Below are positions 1 through 9,333 of a DNA stretch of 64,000 nucleotides, piece by piece. The stretch comes from Lewinellaceae bacterium. GTDB taxonomy: Bacteria > Bacteroidota > Bacteroidia > Chitinophagales > Saprospiraceae. The notes beneath the pieces are model-generated. The model was given only the letters and a program-made list of their open reading frames with translations. It had not been told where the DNA came from and did not search any database. How positions within the stretch are numbered: the stretch's first letter is position 1; every line of letters starts with the position of its first letter. The translations under genes were made by a program, and so were the position numbers. Location: NCBI GenBank assembly GCA_020636075.1, contig JACJYO010000007.1, positions 310,001 through 374,000 of the forward strand, given 5' to 3'.

Positions 1-291
1 ACCGTAAAATGCGGCGGGATACCAATTGCGATTGTCCAGTATTCTGTGTTGATCAACCAGCCAGTTGATCGACAAGGCCTGTATGTAAACGAGTATTGCT
101 GCTACGATGGCCGAATAGCCGGGGATCAACTGAAGGTGCCCCAACAAATCCCAATATAACAACCCGCCGTCGTCTATGCTTGTTTCCGTTGGAGCGACCC
201 AGCCGAGTATTGCAGGCAGCCGGAGCAGGGCTATGTACACCGCCAGAATGAATGCCGTAGTTGAATGGTTGTTGCGAAAAAAGGCTAACAT
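1..291 (-). CDS. DUF6427-like integral membrane protein (N-terminal part)
   Basis: The minus strand is open from an ATG at 291 to the window edge, giving 97 residues (MLAFFRNNHSTTAFILAVYI...) with no stop, so the C-terminus lies outside the window. Two hydrophobic segments are visible, at about residues 12-30 and 55-75. The pattern of a short FFRNN start, a first membrane span, then a second span followed by a QALSINWLVDQHRILDNRNWYP-type loop resembles the Bacteroidota-only DUF6427 membrane family, whose function is unknown. The family match is from memory of its sequence style and not from a search. It reads in the same direction as the giant adhesin upstream of it, but 135 bp and a strong inverted repeat separate them, so it is probably not co-transcribed. 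Confidence 0.6.
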   Translation of the reverse strand, partial: MLAFFRNNHSTTAFILAVYIALLRLPAILGWVAPTETSIDDGGLLYWDLLGHLQLIPGYSAIVAAILVYIQALSINWLVDQHRILDNRNWYPAAFYG

Positions 292-304
292 GTAGTGGAA
301 TTGG

Positions 305-366
305 TTTGTCCCGACCACATAAAACATTGGTTCAAAATCTACAGCGTTTTATGTGGCCGGGACAAA
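305..366. repeat. 21-bp inverted repeat (hairpin) between genes
   Basis: Left arm 305-325 (tttgtcccgaccacataaa...) and right arm 346-366 are reverse complements over 21 positions with one mismatch that can pair as G-U, around a 20-nt loop. It lies between the stop of the giant adhesin (427) and the start of the DUF6427-like gene (291). A transcriptional stop or a small palindromic repeat unit is possible. No T-run follows the arms on the minus strand, so it is not a classical intrinsic terminator. Confidence 0.7.
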
Positions 367-426
367 TATTGTGGCGAAGTTCCGCAAATCAATACAAAGA
401 CCAAAAGAGAAGCTGAAAAACCTGCT

Positions 427-3400
427 TTATGGGCTGTCGACGTGCACCAACTTCAGCGTTTTCAGCTGGCCATTTGACAACCGAACGACTACCCAATACA
501 CGCCCGCAGGCCAGCTTCCCATTTCTAAAAGAATCTGATGCGTCATTCGCTTTTCCGGTTGCGCCATTCCCCAAACCAGGCTGCCGTTTCGGTCATACAC
601 TTGCAGGTTTATACTTTCAGGTTGGTTCAGGTCAAGTTGCAGGCGGGACCAATGGGTCGCCGGATTTGGCGCCAATAAAACGCGGGTAATGATATCTGGC
701 TCCTTGTCTGCGGTAAATGTACCAACCGGAATATTCAACACCAACATGCAGCCATTGGCATCGGTGACGGTGACGCTGTAAGCACCCGGCTCCAGATTGG
801 AAGCCACCGGGCCAGTTTGATTGCCGGAATTGCTGCTCCAGAGGATGTCGTAGGGCATCGTACCGCCGCTTGGGCTCAGCGTGATCGTCCAGCCACCAGC
901 CAGCGAATCGGCAGCCCAGGTCGACATGAGGCCCGTCGCCGGCTGGTTGACTGCGAATGGGAAAAACACAAAACAACCGGCAGCATCCGAAACGGTGAGC
1001 ATATAATTCCCTGCCGGGACATTCAGCAGGTTCAGGTTGCTGCCGCCATTGCTCCAGGCGTACTGATATCCGGGAGTTCCGCCGCTAATGGTGGGCAGTA
1101 TGGCGCCCGAACTGTCGCCCCGGCAAAGTACATGCACAATTTCGGAAGCAAGCAGCGAAATGGGCGGGCTGAGCTGAACAATTTCATATTCCGAAGAAAC
1201 CAGGGTGCAACCCAGATTGTCGGTAACCGTTAACTGATAATTTCCCGGTGGCAAGTTGGAAATGGAGGCCGTGGTAGCTGTATTGCTCCAGAGGTAGGTG
1301 TTTGGGGGTACGCCACCGGTAACATTCAGATTTATGGCGCCTTCATTTTGCCCACATTTGTCGGGGAGCAAATTGACCAACGTGATTTTCAATGCCGCTG
1401 CAGGTTCATGCACCACAGCCGGCGCCGATACTACGGTACAGCCCCGCACATCCGTCACGGTAAGCATGTAGATGTTGGCCGGAACCTGCTGGATATTTTG
1501 TTGAGTAGCGCCGTTGCTCCAGAGGTAATTGTACGGCGGTACGCCACCGGAAACATTGGCAGAAATAGCCCCCGTGGAATCGCCTTTGCAAATAATATTC
1601 ACGATCTGGCTGATGTTCAACTGTAGCGGAGGCGCCTCCTCAATGTTAAATGCCGGAGAAACAGCGGTGCAGCCTGCGGCATCGGTAACGGTGACCCAAT
1701 AGTCGCCACCGTTCAAGCCGAACGCAGTGTCGCGGGGTGCCGGTATTGCCGGATGCAGGCCAATTGGCGCCGACCAGGAAAACTGATAGGGCGGAGTGCC
1801 ATTTGAAACCGACACCGCAATTTGCCCATCGGCAGCGCCACTGCAGGATACCGGTCGAATGCTAAGGGGCTCAAGCACAAAATTGACTGCCTGGTCTATA
1901 ACCACCAGGTCAGTCAAAACCTGGGCACAGCCGGTGGCATCCAGCACGGTCACCGTATAGCTTGCTGCCGGTAAATTGAATATATTTTTTGTCGTGTCAC
2001 CGGTGTTCCAGATATAATTATAGGGCGGAATACCTCCTCCAACAGTCAATTGCACCGTACCGGTCAGGGCGCCAAAACAGGGAATGTCTTCGATAGCAGC
2101 AGTAGCTGTCAGAGCTGGCGGCTCGCCCACAGTAACTGCTGGCAGTACCCCGACACATCCGTTCATATCCGTCACGGTAAGGCTATACATTCCAGCCGGA
2201 ACCGCGGGCAGGTTTTGTGATGTGGCGCCATTACTCCATAAAAATTGATAAGGTGCGCTGCCGCCGGTGACGCGAACGGTCACACTGCCTGTTGGCTCTC
2301 CGGCGCAGAGTGCATTTTTTACAGTCAGTAATTGCACAGTCAGTGGCAATTCCGGTTCGGTGACGTAAAATGTATCGCGTATTGAACAGCCAAGCGAATC
2401 CGTTGCCTGCAAAATGTATGGCCCTGCAGCAATATTGCTGTGGGTCAGGCCGTCCGGAACGCCGTTCCAGGTGGCTGTTACAGGGCCCGTGGCGCCATTT
2501 ACACTTACTTCAATCAGGCCGCTTGCATCGCCCTGGCAACCTACAGGCACAATATTGTCCAGTTCAACCGATAGCACTTGCGGTGCCGTCAAAATAATAC
2601 TTGACGTGATCAGAATGCAGCCTTCGGCGTCGGTAATGCTGGCCTTGTAGGCGCCAATGCCCAGGTTTTCGATCCTGGAAGTTGTTCCATTGTTGTTCCA
2701 GTTAAATTGGAATGGCGGCTGACCACCACTCAGGATCAATTCAATAAAACCGTTTGTTGCTCCGATACAAGTTGGGTTTTCCTTCAGGGTAAATTCAATC
2801 TGGAGCGAACTGGGCTGCGTGATCACGCCCAGCCATTCGGCAGTACAACCGTTGGCATCAGTGACGGTGACCGCATATATTCCCGCCACTACATTGCCCA
2901 AACTTGCGGTGGTTGCCCCGGTGTTCCACAGGTATTGGTAGGGCATGGTGCCCCCCATTGCTTTGGCGCGCAAAAAGCCGCTCTTTTCACCAAAGCAACG
3001 CACGTTTGACAAGGAATCAGGCTGTACGGTCAGCATTTGCGGCTGCGTGATCTGGTAGCTTGGCGAAGCGAACATGCAATTGTTCGCATCCGTGATCGTA
3101 CAACTATACATTCCAGCGCCCAACTGGGTCAGGTCTTCCGAAGTAGAATCGTTGGACCAAAGAAAACTATAGGGTGGGGTAGCGCCGAATATCGCCTGAT
3201 CGATCGTGCCGTTTGACTCGCCAAAACAACGCACATTCTCCAGGGCATTTTGCACAATATCAATGGGCGGTGGTGAATTTACCTCCAGATTTGACAATAC
3301 CTGGCTGCAATTGCCGTCGGTAATTGTCACACTGTACGAACCTGCGCCCAGGGAGTTGGCAGTAGATCCTGTTTGCTGATTGTTCCAGCTGAATACCGGG

Positions 3401-6400
3401 TTTTGCCCGCTTACTGCCAGTACGATAGACCCTGTCAGGGCATCCGGGCAAGCCGGGTGGATGATGGTATCCAGTGCCACATCCAGGCCGGGAGCGTTCA
3501 AAACAATCTGCGGCATCACCATTGAGCAACCGGCATTGGTCGCATCTGTCACCGTCACGCGGTAACTGCCCTGCGCCAAACCGTTGATCGTGCCTTCGGT
3601 TGTGATGCCGCCTGTATTGCCGCCCGGCCAGAAAAAACTATATGGCGGCGTACCGTTTAATGGTTTCAGTGTGATACTGCCGTCGTTGCCACCGCAGGTA
3701 CTTACATTTTGCACCGAAACGATGGCTGTTTGGGTTACGTTATTCAAGGTGTGTACCTTGATGAGGTCTGTTCCGGTACACCCATTCGCATCAGAAACCG
3801 TCACGGTGTACGTTTGCGTCACATTCGGCGTATTTCCCGCCTGAACCGGAATATTTGGAAAATTTAGTCCGGTGCTCCAGGCATACGTAACCGGCGGTAT
3901 ACCGACGCCGGATTCAACCGCCTGCAATTGCAGGGATTTCCCCCGGCAAACATTTACGGAGTCGCCTTGCAAAATTTGGACTTCCGGACTCGGCAACACG
4001 GTGACTGTGACCGAGGCGGTTCCGGTACATCCAAATGCTGTCGTGCTTTGGATGTAGTAGATTTTGGTAAACCCGGGTTGTACCACCGGGCTGGGCAGTT
4101 GATTCCCTGCGGTCGGCGGTGTGGCGCTGTGGTAGGTCAAAACTCCACCTGCATTGACCGTATCAACCACCGGCAACGTAGCAAGGTCAAAGGTTTTGCC
4201 GTCGCAAATCGACGGTGTCGCTGCCAGGGCAAGCACCGGTTTGGGGTGCACGATCACCATCGCCGGAACCCGCATGCTGCTGCAACCGGCGCCAGGCCCG
4301 GTGAGTGAATCGGCCAGATAATACGTTTTGCTGGCCTGAAGTGCCGGAACCATCAGGGTATTTCCTGTGGCAACCGGGCTGCCTCCGGTTGGGTTTTCAT
4401 ACCAAAAATAATTGCCCGACGGCGTGCCGCTTGCTACCAGCATTGTTGTTGCCCCACTGCATATTTCAACGGTAGCCGGGGCAGTTGGCACAGGAATAGC
4501 ATCGTCGTCGGCCATGCCATTACAGTTTTCATCTTTTTGATTGCAGAGAATTTCCGGGGCGCCCGGATAAACTTCGGGGTCGTTGTCGTCACAATCGCTG
4601 TCGATATCTACATAGCCGGGCGGCGCAACGGGGAAACAGGAAATTACCCGCACGTCGGGATCGCCGTAGGTATCCATGTCGGCATCGCGGTAAAAAATAT
4701 AATCGGGTGTGTTGGCTTCCTGCGAGCCGTAAAAAGCCAGGTTGTCCATGGCGATATCGCCGTAAGCGCCGAAAGTACCGGTGGCGACAAACTGGAACAG
4801 CGCGATCTGGCCATCGTAAGCGCTCAAATCGACGTATTCCCGGAGCCAGTGCTTGCCGCGGTTGCCACTCCAGGATTTGAGGGTGATCCAGTTTTGACCG
4901 CCATCGGTGGAGGCTTGCAACGCCAGGCTGCTCATTTGCCCGATCCGCGTATTCATATACAAATCGAAGGAAAAATGGCAAACCTGAGTTGGCGGCGCTA
5001 TCACGTCAATGCACAACGTGCGCAAAATGGCCGTTTTCCCAAAAGCGCCTGTCGGCGAACAACTGTTCCGGAAAAAAAGGTAATTGCCGGTTCCATCGGG
5101 AGCCGACGGCGGTCCGGCTACCGGAAAGGTCAGGCCAGGGCCGGTAGCCACTTTCCACTCGTAGTCATCACCCGGCACATTCTGCCAGATTCCCGGCAAC
5201 GGACAGGGATCAGCACAGCCGCTCGGGCAAATGCCCAAGGTGTCCACGGTTTCAAGCAACGTGGCCGGACAATTGGTGAAAAAGGAAGCCTTAAACGAAT
5301 TGGCACTCCAAATGCCGGGAGCACATTGCCGGCGGATATACACGTCGTACTGTTGAAGTGTTTGCAAACCGGAAAGCATAATCGGGCCGTTGGCCGGCTG
5401 TGGCAGGGAAATGACCATTCCGCCGGAACCGGCAGCACTTCCGGTTCCCGGGATAAACCCTGCCGGTCCGTATTCGATCAGCAAATTCGTACCGAGGGCA
5501 TCTGCTTGCCAGGAAATAACCGCCGTAGTTTCCGTGACGTTGCTGGCTGTAACCCCGTTCACCAGGTCGCATCCAACCGGTGCAAATACCAGTTCAAACA
5601 AGCGCAATTTTCCTTTGTGGTCGGCTTTGTTGTCACAAATTTCAAGTTGCCAGATGCCAACCGGGTTCTGTCCGGTGTGCAGCCCTGCCAATGCTTCCAC
5701 GGGTAGGTAATACCCGGTAATGTTATCGATTTCGGCTGCCGCACTGAGGGGCAGCCCCACACCGGCGTTGTCGGTGAGTTCGACAAACTGAGCGCAAACA
5801 ACTCCCTGCGGATCGCCGATGTTCTGGTCGCCGGCATTGAGCCCGCCGATCAATTGGATGCGGGTACCGTCGGGGCCGCGCAACCACACCGTGAGGTCGG
5901 AGCGCCAGGCATGTTCGATCATAATGCGGACTCCTTGCAACAGCACATCAGTGCCGAGGGCATTGCCTGGGGCATCGTCCACATAGACCTCGAACACCTG
6001 GATCGAATTGCAAGAGGTATCCCGCAGGTCGAGGTTTAGCGGGCAAGGACGCGCGTTATTCAGGTCGGTGATAAACGAGCGCGGCGCCGACCATACGCTG
6101 ATGGTCGTGTCGACATCGCAAATCGTGCGTACCTGAAAGCGATAATTCAACCCGGGTGTAAGTCCGGAAACATCAAAAGGCGGATCGGCATTGACGATAT
6201 GCGTAGGGACACCCGTAAACGGTGCACTGCCACTCACCAGTTCGACCTCGTATTTGTCGCCGACATCCGACCAGGTTAACCGCGCTGTGGAGTCGGTTAC
6301 CAGGTCGGCCTGGAGGAGTTCGGGGCGGGGGCAGACGGCCCCGGCACTTGCTGCCGACACCGAGGGGATCCCTTTCAAATTTTTCTTTTCAAATTTCAAA

Positions 6401-6615
6401 TTTGCCTTTAACAGGAAGTCGCCGAATGCGGGAAGACTCCCGGATTTGAAATTTGAAATTTGAAATTTGAAATTGGAAAAGTCGGGCACCGTTTCGTTAA
6501 AGGGATGAACGTGGGGCCGGATTGGCGCCGCAGAAAATGCCAAAAACGGAACAGTCCCCAACAGGAAAAACAAGCAGAAAAGCCCGCGCAGGCGGGAAGC
6601 GAAATAGTATGTCAT
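427..6615 (-). CDS. Giant T9SS-secreted adhesin with SprB repeats, P-domain and MopE-like motif
   Basis: This 2062-residue protein is predicted to be exported and attached at the cell surface. A signal peptide covers about residues 1-29. Then follow a low-complexity stretch (45-81, encoded by a DNA repeat), a fibronectin III domain (about 96-185), a proprotein-convertase-type P-domain (about 190-350), a second Fn3, a MAM/jelly-roll-like region (about 445-640), and a MopE-like Asp/Cys-rich motif (YRDADMDTYGD...DCDDNDPEVYPGAPE, about 640-712) expected to bind metal. Ig-like modules reach about 960. Twelve SprB-type repeats (pattern C.G...G.I...V.GG.PPY.Y.WSNG) plus one degenerate copy run to about 1930. 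The end (APNPATHWSRLQL ... SNGQLKTLKLVHVDSP) is a type A T9SS sorting tail. SprB of Flavobacterium is the mobile gliding adhesin; a role in gliding or attachment here is inferred. It is a single cistron diverging from the formate dehydrogenase gene. Confidence 0.9.
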   Translation of the reverse strand: MTYYFASRLRGLFCLFFLLGTVPFLAFSAAPIRPHVHPFNETVPDFSNFKFQISNFKSGSLPAFGDFLLKANLKFEKKNLKGIPSVSAASAGAVCPRPELLQADLVTDSTARLTWSDVGDKYEVELVSGSAPFTGVPTHIVNADPPFDVSGLTPGLNYRFQVRTICDVDTTISVWSAPRSFITDLNNARPCPLNLDLRDTSCNSIQVFEVYVDDAPGNALGTDVLLQGVRIMIEHAWRSDLTVWLRGPDGTRIQLIGGLNAGDQNIGDPQGVVCAQFVELTDNAGVGLPLSAAAEIDNITGYYLPVEALAGLHTGQNPVGIWQLEICDNKADHKGKLRLFELVFAPVGCDLVNGVTASNVTETTAVISWQADALGTNLLIEYGPAGFIPGTGSAAGSGGMVISLPQPANGPIMLSGLQTLQQYDVYIRRQCAPGIWSANSFKASFFTNCPATLLETVDTLGICPSGCADPCPLPGIWQNVPGDDYEWKVATGPGLTFPVAGPPSAPDGTGNYLFFRNSCSPTGAFGKTAILRTLCIDVIAPPTQVCHFSFDLYMNTRIGQMSSLALQASTDGGQNWITLKSWSGNRGKHWLREYVDLSAYDGQIALFQFVATGTFGAYGDIAMDNLAFYGSQEANTPDYIFYRDADMDTYGDPDVRVISCFPVAPPGYVDIDSDCDDNDPEVYPGAPEILCNQKDENCNGMADDDAIPVPTAPATVEICSGATTMLVASGTPSGNYFWYENPTGGSPVATGNTLMVPALQASKTYYLADSLTGPGAGCSSMRVPAMVIVHPKPVLALAATPSICDGKTFDLATLPVVDTVNAGGVLTYHSATPPTAGNQLPSPVVQPGFTKIYYIQSTTAFGCTGTASVTVTVLPSPEVQILQGDSVNVCRGKSLQLQAVESGVGIPPVTYAWSTGLNFPNIPVQAGNTPNVTQTYTVTVSDANGCTGTDLIKVHTLNNVTQTAIVSVQNVSTCGGNDGSITLKPLNGTPPYSFFWPGGNTGGITTEGTINGLAQGSYRVTVTDATNAGCSMVMPQIVLNAPGLDVALDTIIHPACPDALTGSIVLAVSGQNPVFSWNNQQTGSTANSLGAGSYSVTITDGNCSQVLSNLEVNSPPPIDIVQNALENVRCFGESNGTIDQAIFGATPPYSFLWSNDSTSEDLTQLGAGMYSCTITDANNCMFASPSYQITQPQMLTVQPDSLSNVRCFGEKSGFLRAKAMGGTMPYQYLWNTGATTASLGNVVAGIYAVTVTDANGCTAEWLGVITQPSSLQIEFTLKENPTCIGATNGFIELILSGGQPPFQFNWNNNGTTSRIENLGIGAYKASITDAEGCILITSSIILTAPQVLSVELDNIVPVGCQGDASGLIEVSVNGATGPVTATWNGVPDGLTHSNIAAGPYILQATDSLGCSIRDTFYVTEPELPLTVQLLTVKNALCAGEPTGSVTVRVTGGSAPYQFLWSNGATSQNLPAVPAGMYSLTVTDMNGCVGVLPAVTVGEPPALTATAAIEDIPCFGALTGTVQLTVGGGIPPYNYIWNTGDTTKNIFNLPAASYTVTVLDATGCAQVLTDLVVIDQAVNFVLEPLSIRPVSCSGAADGQIAVSVSNGTPPYQFSWSAPIGLHPAIPAPRDTAFGLNGGDYWVTVTDAAGCTAVSPAFNIEEAPPLQLNISQIVNIICKGDSTGAISANVSGGVPPYNYLWSNGATQQNIQQVPANIYMLTVTDVRGCTVVSAPAVVHEPAAALKITLVNLLPDKCGQNEGAINLNVTGGVPPNTYLWSNTATTASISNLPPGNYQLTVTDNLGCTLVSSEYEIVQLSPPISLLASEIVHVLCRGDSSGAILPTISGGTPGYQYAWSNGGSNLNLLNVPAGNYMLTVSDAAGCFVFFPFAVNQPATGLMSTWAADSLAGGWTITLSPSGGTMPYDILWSSNSGNQTGPVASNLEPGAYSVTVTDANGCMLVLNIPVGTFTADKEPDIITRVLLAPNPATHWSRLQLDLNQPESINLQVYDRNGSLVWGMAQPEKRMTHQILLEMGSWPAGVYWVVVRLSNGQLKTLKLVHVDSP
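6374..6481. repeat. AAATTTCAAATTT repeat embedded in the adhesin CDS
   Basis: The A/T-rich tandem motif (caaatttcaaatttg ... tttgaaatttgaaatttg, ending attggaaaagt) is shared with the intergenic segment 32886-32999, including the flanking words cctttaac/gcttttaac and attggaaaagt. Here it is read in frame as residues of about 45-81 (FSNFKFQISNFK... LKANLKFEKKN), just after the signal peptide, and is unlike the rest of the protein. Confidence 0.65.
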
Positions 6616-6953
6616 GGTGTTGGATTACGGTTTTGAAGGCGAAAAGATACTGCGGATTACGGGCCATCGCATTTTTGGGTGGCTTTGGGCCCGGATTGTT
6701 TGGCGAAAGTACGGGGAAATACAGATGTTGCCGTTTTTAGAATATTGCTTTTGCTTGTTGGTAACACTATCGGCAGTGCCGGCAGCCGCCTCGTTATTTT
6801 GGCAAAGCCCCGTTTTCCCTTCCCGTTTCTGGAAAAATAATCGGAAATTTGGCCTGTAGATGCCCAAACCAACGAGTGTTTGGAATTTTGAAATCAAATA
6901 AAGTCCGGAACTAGCCCGGTTTGCGGGCAATTGTTTCGACTACAGCCTAACCA
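6616..6953. other. Divergent intergenic region, adhesin / formate dehydrogenase
   Basis: These 338 bp separate the divergent starts at 6615 and 6954 and must hold the promoters of both. No exact TTG-N19-TAnnTTTG promoter, operator-like repeat or small ORF with recognisable sequence was found. The distal part (6870-6905) is A/T-rich. Confidence 0.5.
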
Positions 6954-8603
6954 ATGTCAAAAAATATAGGATACCTATCGGGCCGTAAAGGTCTGGACGA
7001 TAATCTGTTTGAAGCCCTCGGTCGTGCCGCCGAACAACAGGGCACCGTAACGCCGGAAGAGATGAAGCGCCTGGCAGAAGAGTTTCTGATCGGCGATGCC
7101 AATGTGTACGGCAGTGTTACCTTCTACGATTTTCTCCGCCCTGAAAACAAGGGCAAAAAAGTGTACGTCTGCAATGGCACTGCCTGTATGACTGCCGGTA
7201 CCCAGGATGCGCTCCGGAAAAAGCTGGCCGGACAATTCCCCGCCAACGAGATCGGTGAAATGTGTTGCCTGGGCCGCTGTCATGAAAACCACGCCTTCCA
7301 CTACGCCGGCAACAACTACTCCGGCGATGCGATTGACCAGATCGGCGCGATCAAATCAGACAAAAAAGAGCGCATGGATGCCTATCATGTTGGCTTTCAC
7401 GGCACACCCGTGCTAACGGCGGCCTTCCCGAGCATGGAGACGTTCTACCAGGTACTGAAGGACAGCCTGAAAAAATCACCCGAAGCGCTGTTGGAAGAAC
7501 TCAAAATATCTGGTTTGCGGGGCCGTGGTGGCGCAGGTTTCCCCATGGCGTTCAAACTGGAATCTTGCCGGAATACCCCCGGCGACACCAAATTCCTCGT
7601 CTGCAATGCCGACGAGGGCGATCCCGGTGCCTACTCCGACCGCTACATCATGGAACAACGCCCGCACAACCTGCTATTGGGCATGTTGCTTGGCGGCTAC
7701 ATGATGGGCGCTCGCATGGGGGTGTTATACATCCGCGGCGAATACCCCGAATCGATCCGAATTATGGAATCGGCCCTTGCCGCCGCCCGCGAAGCCGGTT
7801 ACATTGGTGAAAACATCCTCGGTTCGGGTTTTTCCTTCGATTTTAAAGTGATCAAAGCCCAGGGCGCCTATATCTGCGGGGAAGAAACTGCTTTACTTGA
7901 ATCGCTTGAAGGTCAGCGCCCTGAGGTACGCGTACGACCGCCGTACCCAACGCAGCAAGGCTTGTTCAACCAACCCACGGTGGTTAATAATGTGGAAACC
8001 CTCGCTTGCGTGCCGTTTGTGTTGCAGCACGGCGGGGCGACGTTTGCGGCCATTGGTCGCGGAAAATCCACCGGCACAAAACTGCTTTCACTCGACGGCC
8101 ATTTCAAGCGGCCCGGCTTGTACGAGGTGGATATGGGGACTCCGCTGAAAACGGTGATCGAAGAGTTGGGCGGCGGCTTCCGGCACCCCATCAAAGCCAT
8201 GCACATTGGCGGGCCGCTGGGTGGCCTGGTGCCCGTGCACAAGATTGACGACCTGACGGTGGATTTTGAATCCTTCCATCAAAACGGTTTCTTGCTGGGG
8301 CACGCCTCGGTCGTTTGCCTGCCGGAGGATTTTCCCATTGTAAAATATCTGGAGCACCTGTTCGAATTCACGGCGCATGAGAGCTGCGGCAAATGCTTCC
8401 CCTGCCGGCTGGGCTCCACGCGCGGCAAGGAATTGTTGCACAAGGCACAGACGGAGGGTTATAAAATTGACCGGGCGTTATTTGATGATCTGGTGGAAAC
8501 GCTGGAGTTGGGGTCGCTCTGTGCCTTGGGTGGCGGGTTGCCTTTGCCGGTCAAGAATGCGCTGAGGTATTTTGAGGGGGAGTTGAAGGAGTATTTTCGG
8601 TGA
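6954..8603 (+). CDS. NAD-dependent formate dehydrogenase, NuoE/NuoF fusion (beta) subunit
   Basis: This 549-residue flavoprotein joins the two diaphorase modules of complex I-like enzymes. Residues about 1-125 are a NuoE-type thioredoxin-like [2Fe-2S] domain with the cysteine pairs VCNGTACM and CCLGRC. From about 150 onward it is NuoF: FMN/NADH-binding GLRGRGGAGFP, NADEGDPGAYSDRYIM and GAYICGEETALL, followed by the [4Fe-4S] ligands SCGKCFPC and SLCALG near the end. It would pass electrons from the catalytic subunit to NAD+. The same architecture occurs in HndC/HoxF-type hydrogenase subunits, but the catalytic partner at 10015 is a formate dehydrogenase, which decides the call. The two are split by 1.4 kb with a MITE-like element and two small genes, so co-transcription is likely but not proven. 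It starts at the ATG at 6954; no SD is seen, as is usual in Bacteroidota. Confidence 0.88.
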   Translation: MSKNIGYLSGRKGLDDNLFEALGRAAEQQGTVTPEEMKRLAEEFLIGDANVYGSVTFYDFLRPENKGKKVYVCNGTACMTAGTQDALRKKLAGQFPANEIGEMCCLGRCHENHAFHYAGNNYSGDAIDQIGAIKSDKKERMDAYHVGFHGTPVLTAAFPSMETFYQVLKDSLKKSPEALLEELKISGLRGRGGAGFPMAFKLESCRNTPGDTKFLVCNADEGDPGAYSDRYIMEQRPHNLLLGMLLGGYMMGARMGVLYIRGEYPESIRIMESALAAAREAGYIGENILGSGFSFDFKVIKAQGAYICGEETALLESLEGQRPEVRVRPPYPTQQGLFNQPTVVNNVETLACVPFVLQHGGATFAAIGRGKSTGTKLLSLDGHFKRPGLYEVDMGTPLKTVIEELGGGFRHPIKAMHIGGPLGGLVPVHKIDDLTVDFESFHQNGFLLGHASVVCLPEDFPIVKYLEHLFEFTAHESCGKCFPCRLGSTRGKELLHKAQTEGYKIDRALFDDLVETLELGSLCALGGGLPLPVKNALRYFEGELKEYFR

Positions 8604-8607
8604 GGGG

Positions 8608-8768
8608 TACTCGGGGTTGTGTCAAAAGGGTTACTCGCAAAAAATGCGACAAATTTTTCACCGCCAAGACGCAAAGGCGCAAAGAATGATTCTTCGCGAC
8701 TTCGCGGTAAAAACGAACAATCTACGGCGGGAAATTTTTCCTAAAGACATTTGACACAACCCCGAGTA
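8608..8768. mobile_element. MITE-like element with perfect 17-bp terminal inverted repeats and TA flanks
   Basis: The word ctcggggttgtgtcaaa at 8610-8626 is repeated in perfect reverse complement at 8750-8766, and each end is flanked by TA (8608-8609 and 8767-8768), which would fit a TA target duplication of the IS630/Tc1-mariner type. The interior has no ORF. It holds an imperfect palindrome built on caccgccaagacgcaaaggc and cttcgcgacttcgcggta (about 8659-8709), which resembles short dispersed repeats I recall from many environmental genomes. It begins five bases after the stop codon of the NuoF-type gene. Confidence 0.65.
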
Positions 8769-8829
8769 TGAAGCCTCCCTAAGCAATTGCCATAACCAAT
8801 GATTACAATTGAAAACCAATTAAAAATAA

Positions 8830-9333
8830 ATGGAAATGAAAAACCTACTCCTGTTCTCATCGCTCCTCGCATTGACATTATTTCTTGTGCAGTGCCAACC
8901 TGCCCCAACGCCAAAGGACATTATCAACGATCAATTCCCGGAAGATCAGGCCGCGATTACCCTAATACTTGATGATATCTACAAAAGTGCACAGGCCAAG
9001 GATCTGGAAAAACTTGCTTCTTTTCATTTGTATGGCCCAAAATTTTCGGATTTTAAAGATGGTTTGCCAAGGGGCAATGCCGAACAAAATAAACAATCGG
9101 AACAGGCAGTTTTTTCGGCCGTTTCAAATCTCGAATACGATCTCCGCGATGTTAAAGTGGATGTATTTGGCGATGTAGCTGTTGCAACCTTTCACGGCTA
9201 TTTCGAAGGCGATATGGGTGAAAATCATATCACGATGCAATTGCAAGGCACGCTGGTTTTTGCAAAAACCGATAAAACCTGGAAAATCGTACACGAACAT
9301 TTTTCACCGCTTAACCCTGCCAACCCAATTTGA
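8830..9333 (+). CDS. SnoaL/DUF4440-like lipoprotein
   Basis: This 167-residue protein has a type II signal peptide ending in the lipobox LFLVQC (Cys about residue 22), so it should be a lipid-anchored periplasmic or outer-membrane protein. The mature part fits the NTF2-like SnoaL/DUF4440 fold: an N-terminal helix ending in the A.DLEKLASFH pattern, then beta strands ending in GTLVFAKTDKTWKIVHEHFS, the usual closing motif of these domains. Members include small enzymes and ligand-binding proteins; no catalytic residues can be assigned. The ATG at 8830 (MEMKNL) is used, although the ATG two codons later is equally possible. It lies between the two formate dehydrogenase genes after the MITE-like element and may be inserted cargo. 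Confidence 0.75.
   Translation: MEMKNLLLFSSLLALTLFLVQCQPAPTPKDIINDQFPEDQAAITLILDDIYKSAQAKDLEKLASFHLYGPKFSDFKDGLPRGNAEQNKQSEQAVFSAVSNLEYDLRDVKVDVFGDVAVATFHGYFEGDMGENHITMQLQGTLVFAKTDKTWKIVHEHFSPLNPANPI

Noticed and set aside
820..3720. CRISPR-like or tandem DNA repeat array
   Set aside because: The periodicity comes from SprB protein repeats; DNA units are diverged, long and lack unique spacers.
4537..5706. 389-residue plus-strand open frame inside the giant adhesin gene
   Set aside because: It is an antisense shadow: the minus frame has clear domains, while this one has no signal, no family words and an unusual composition.
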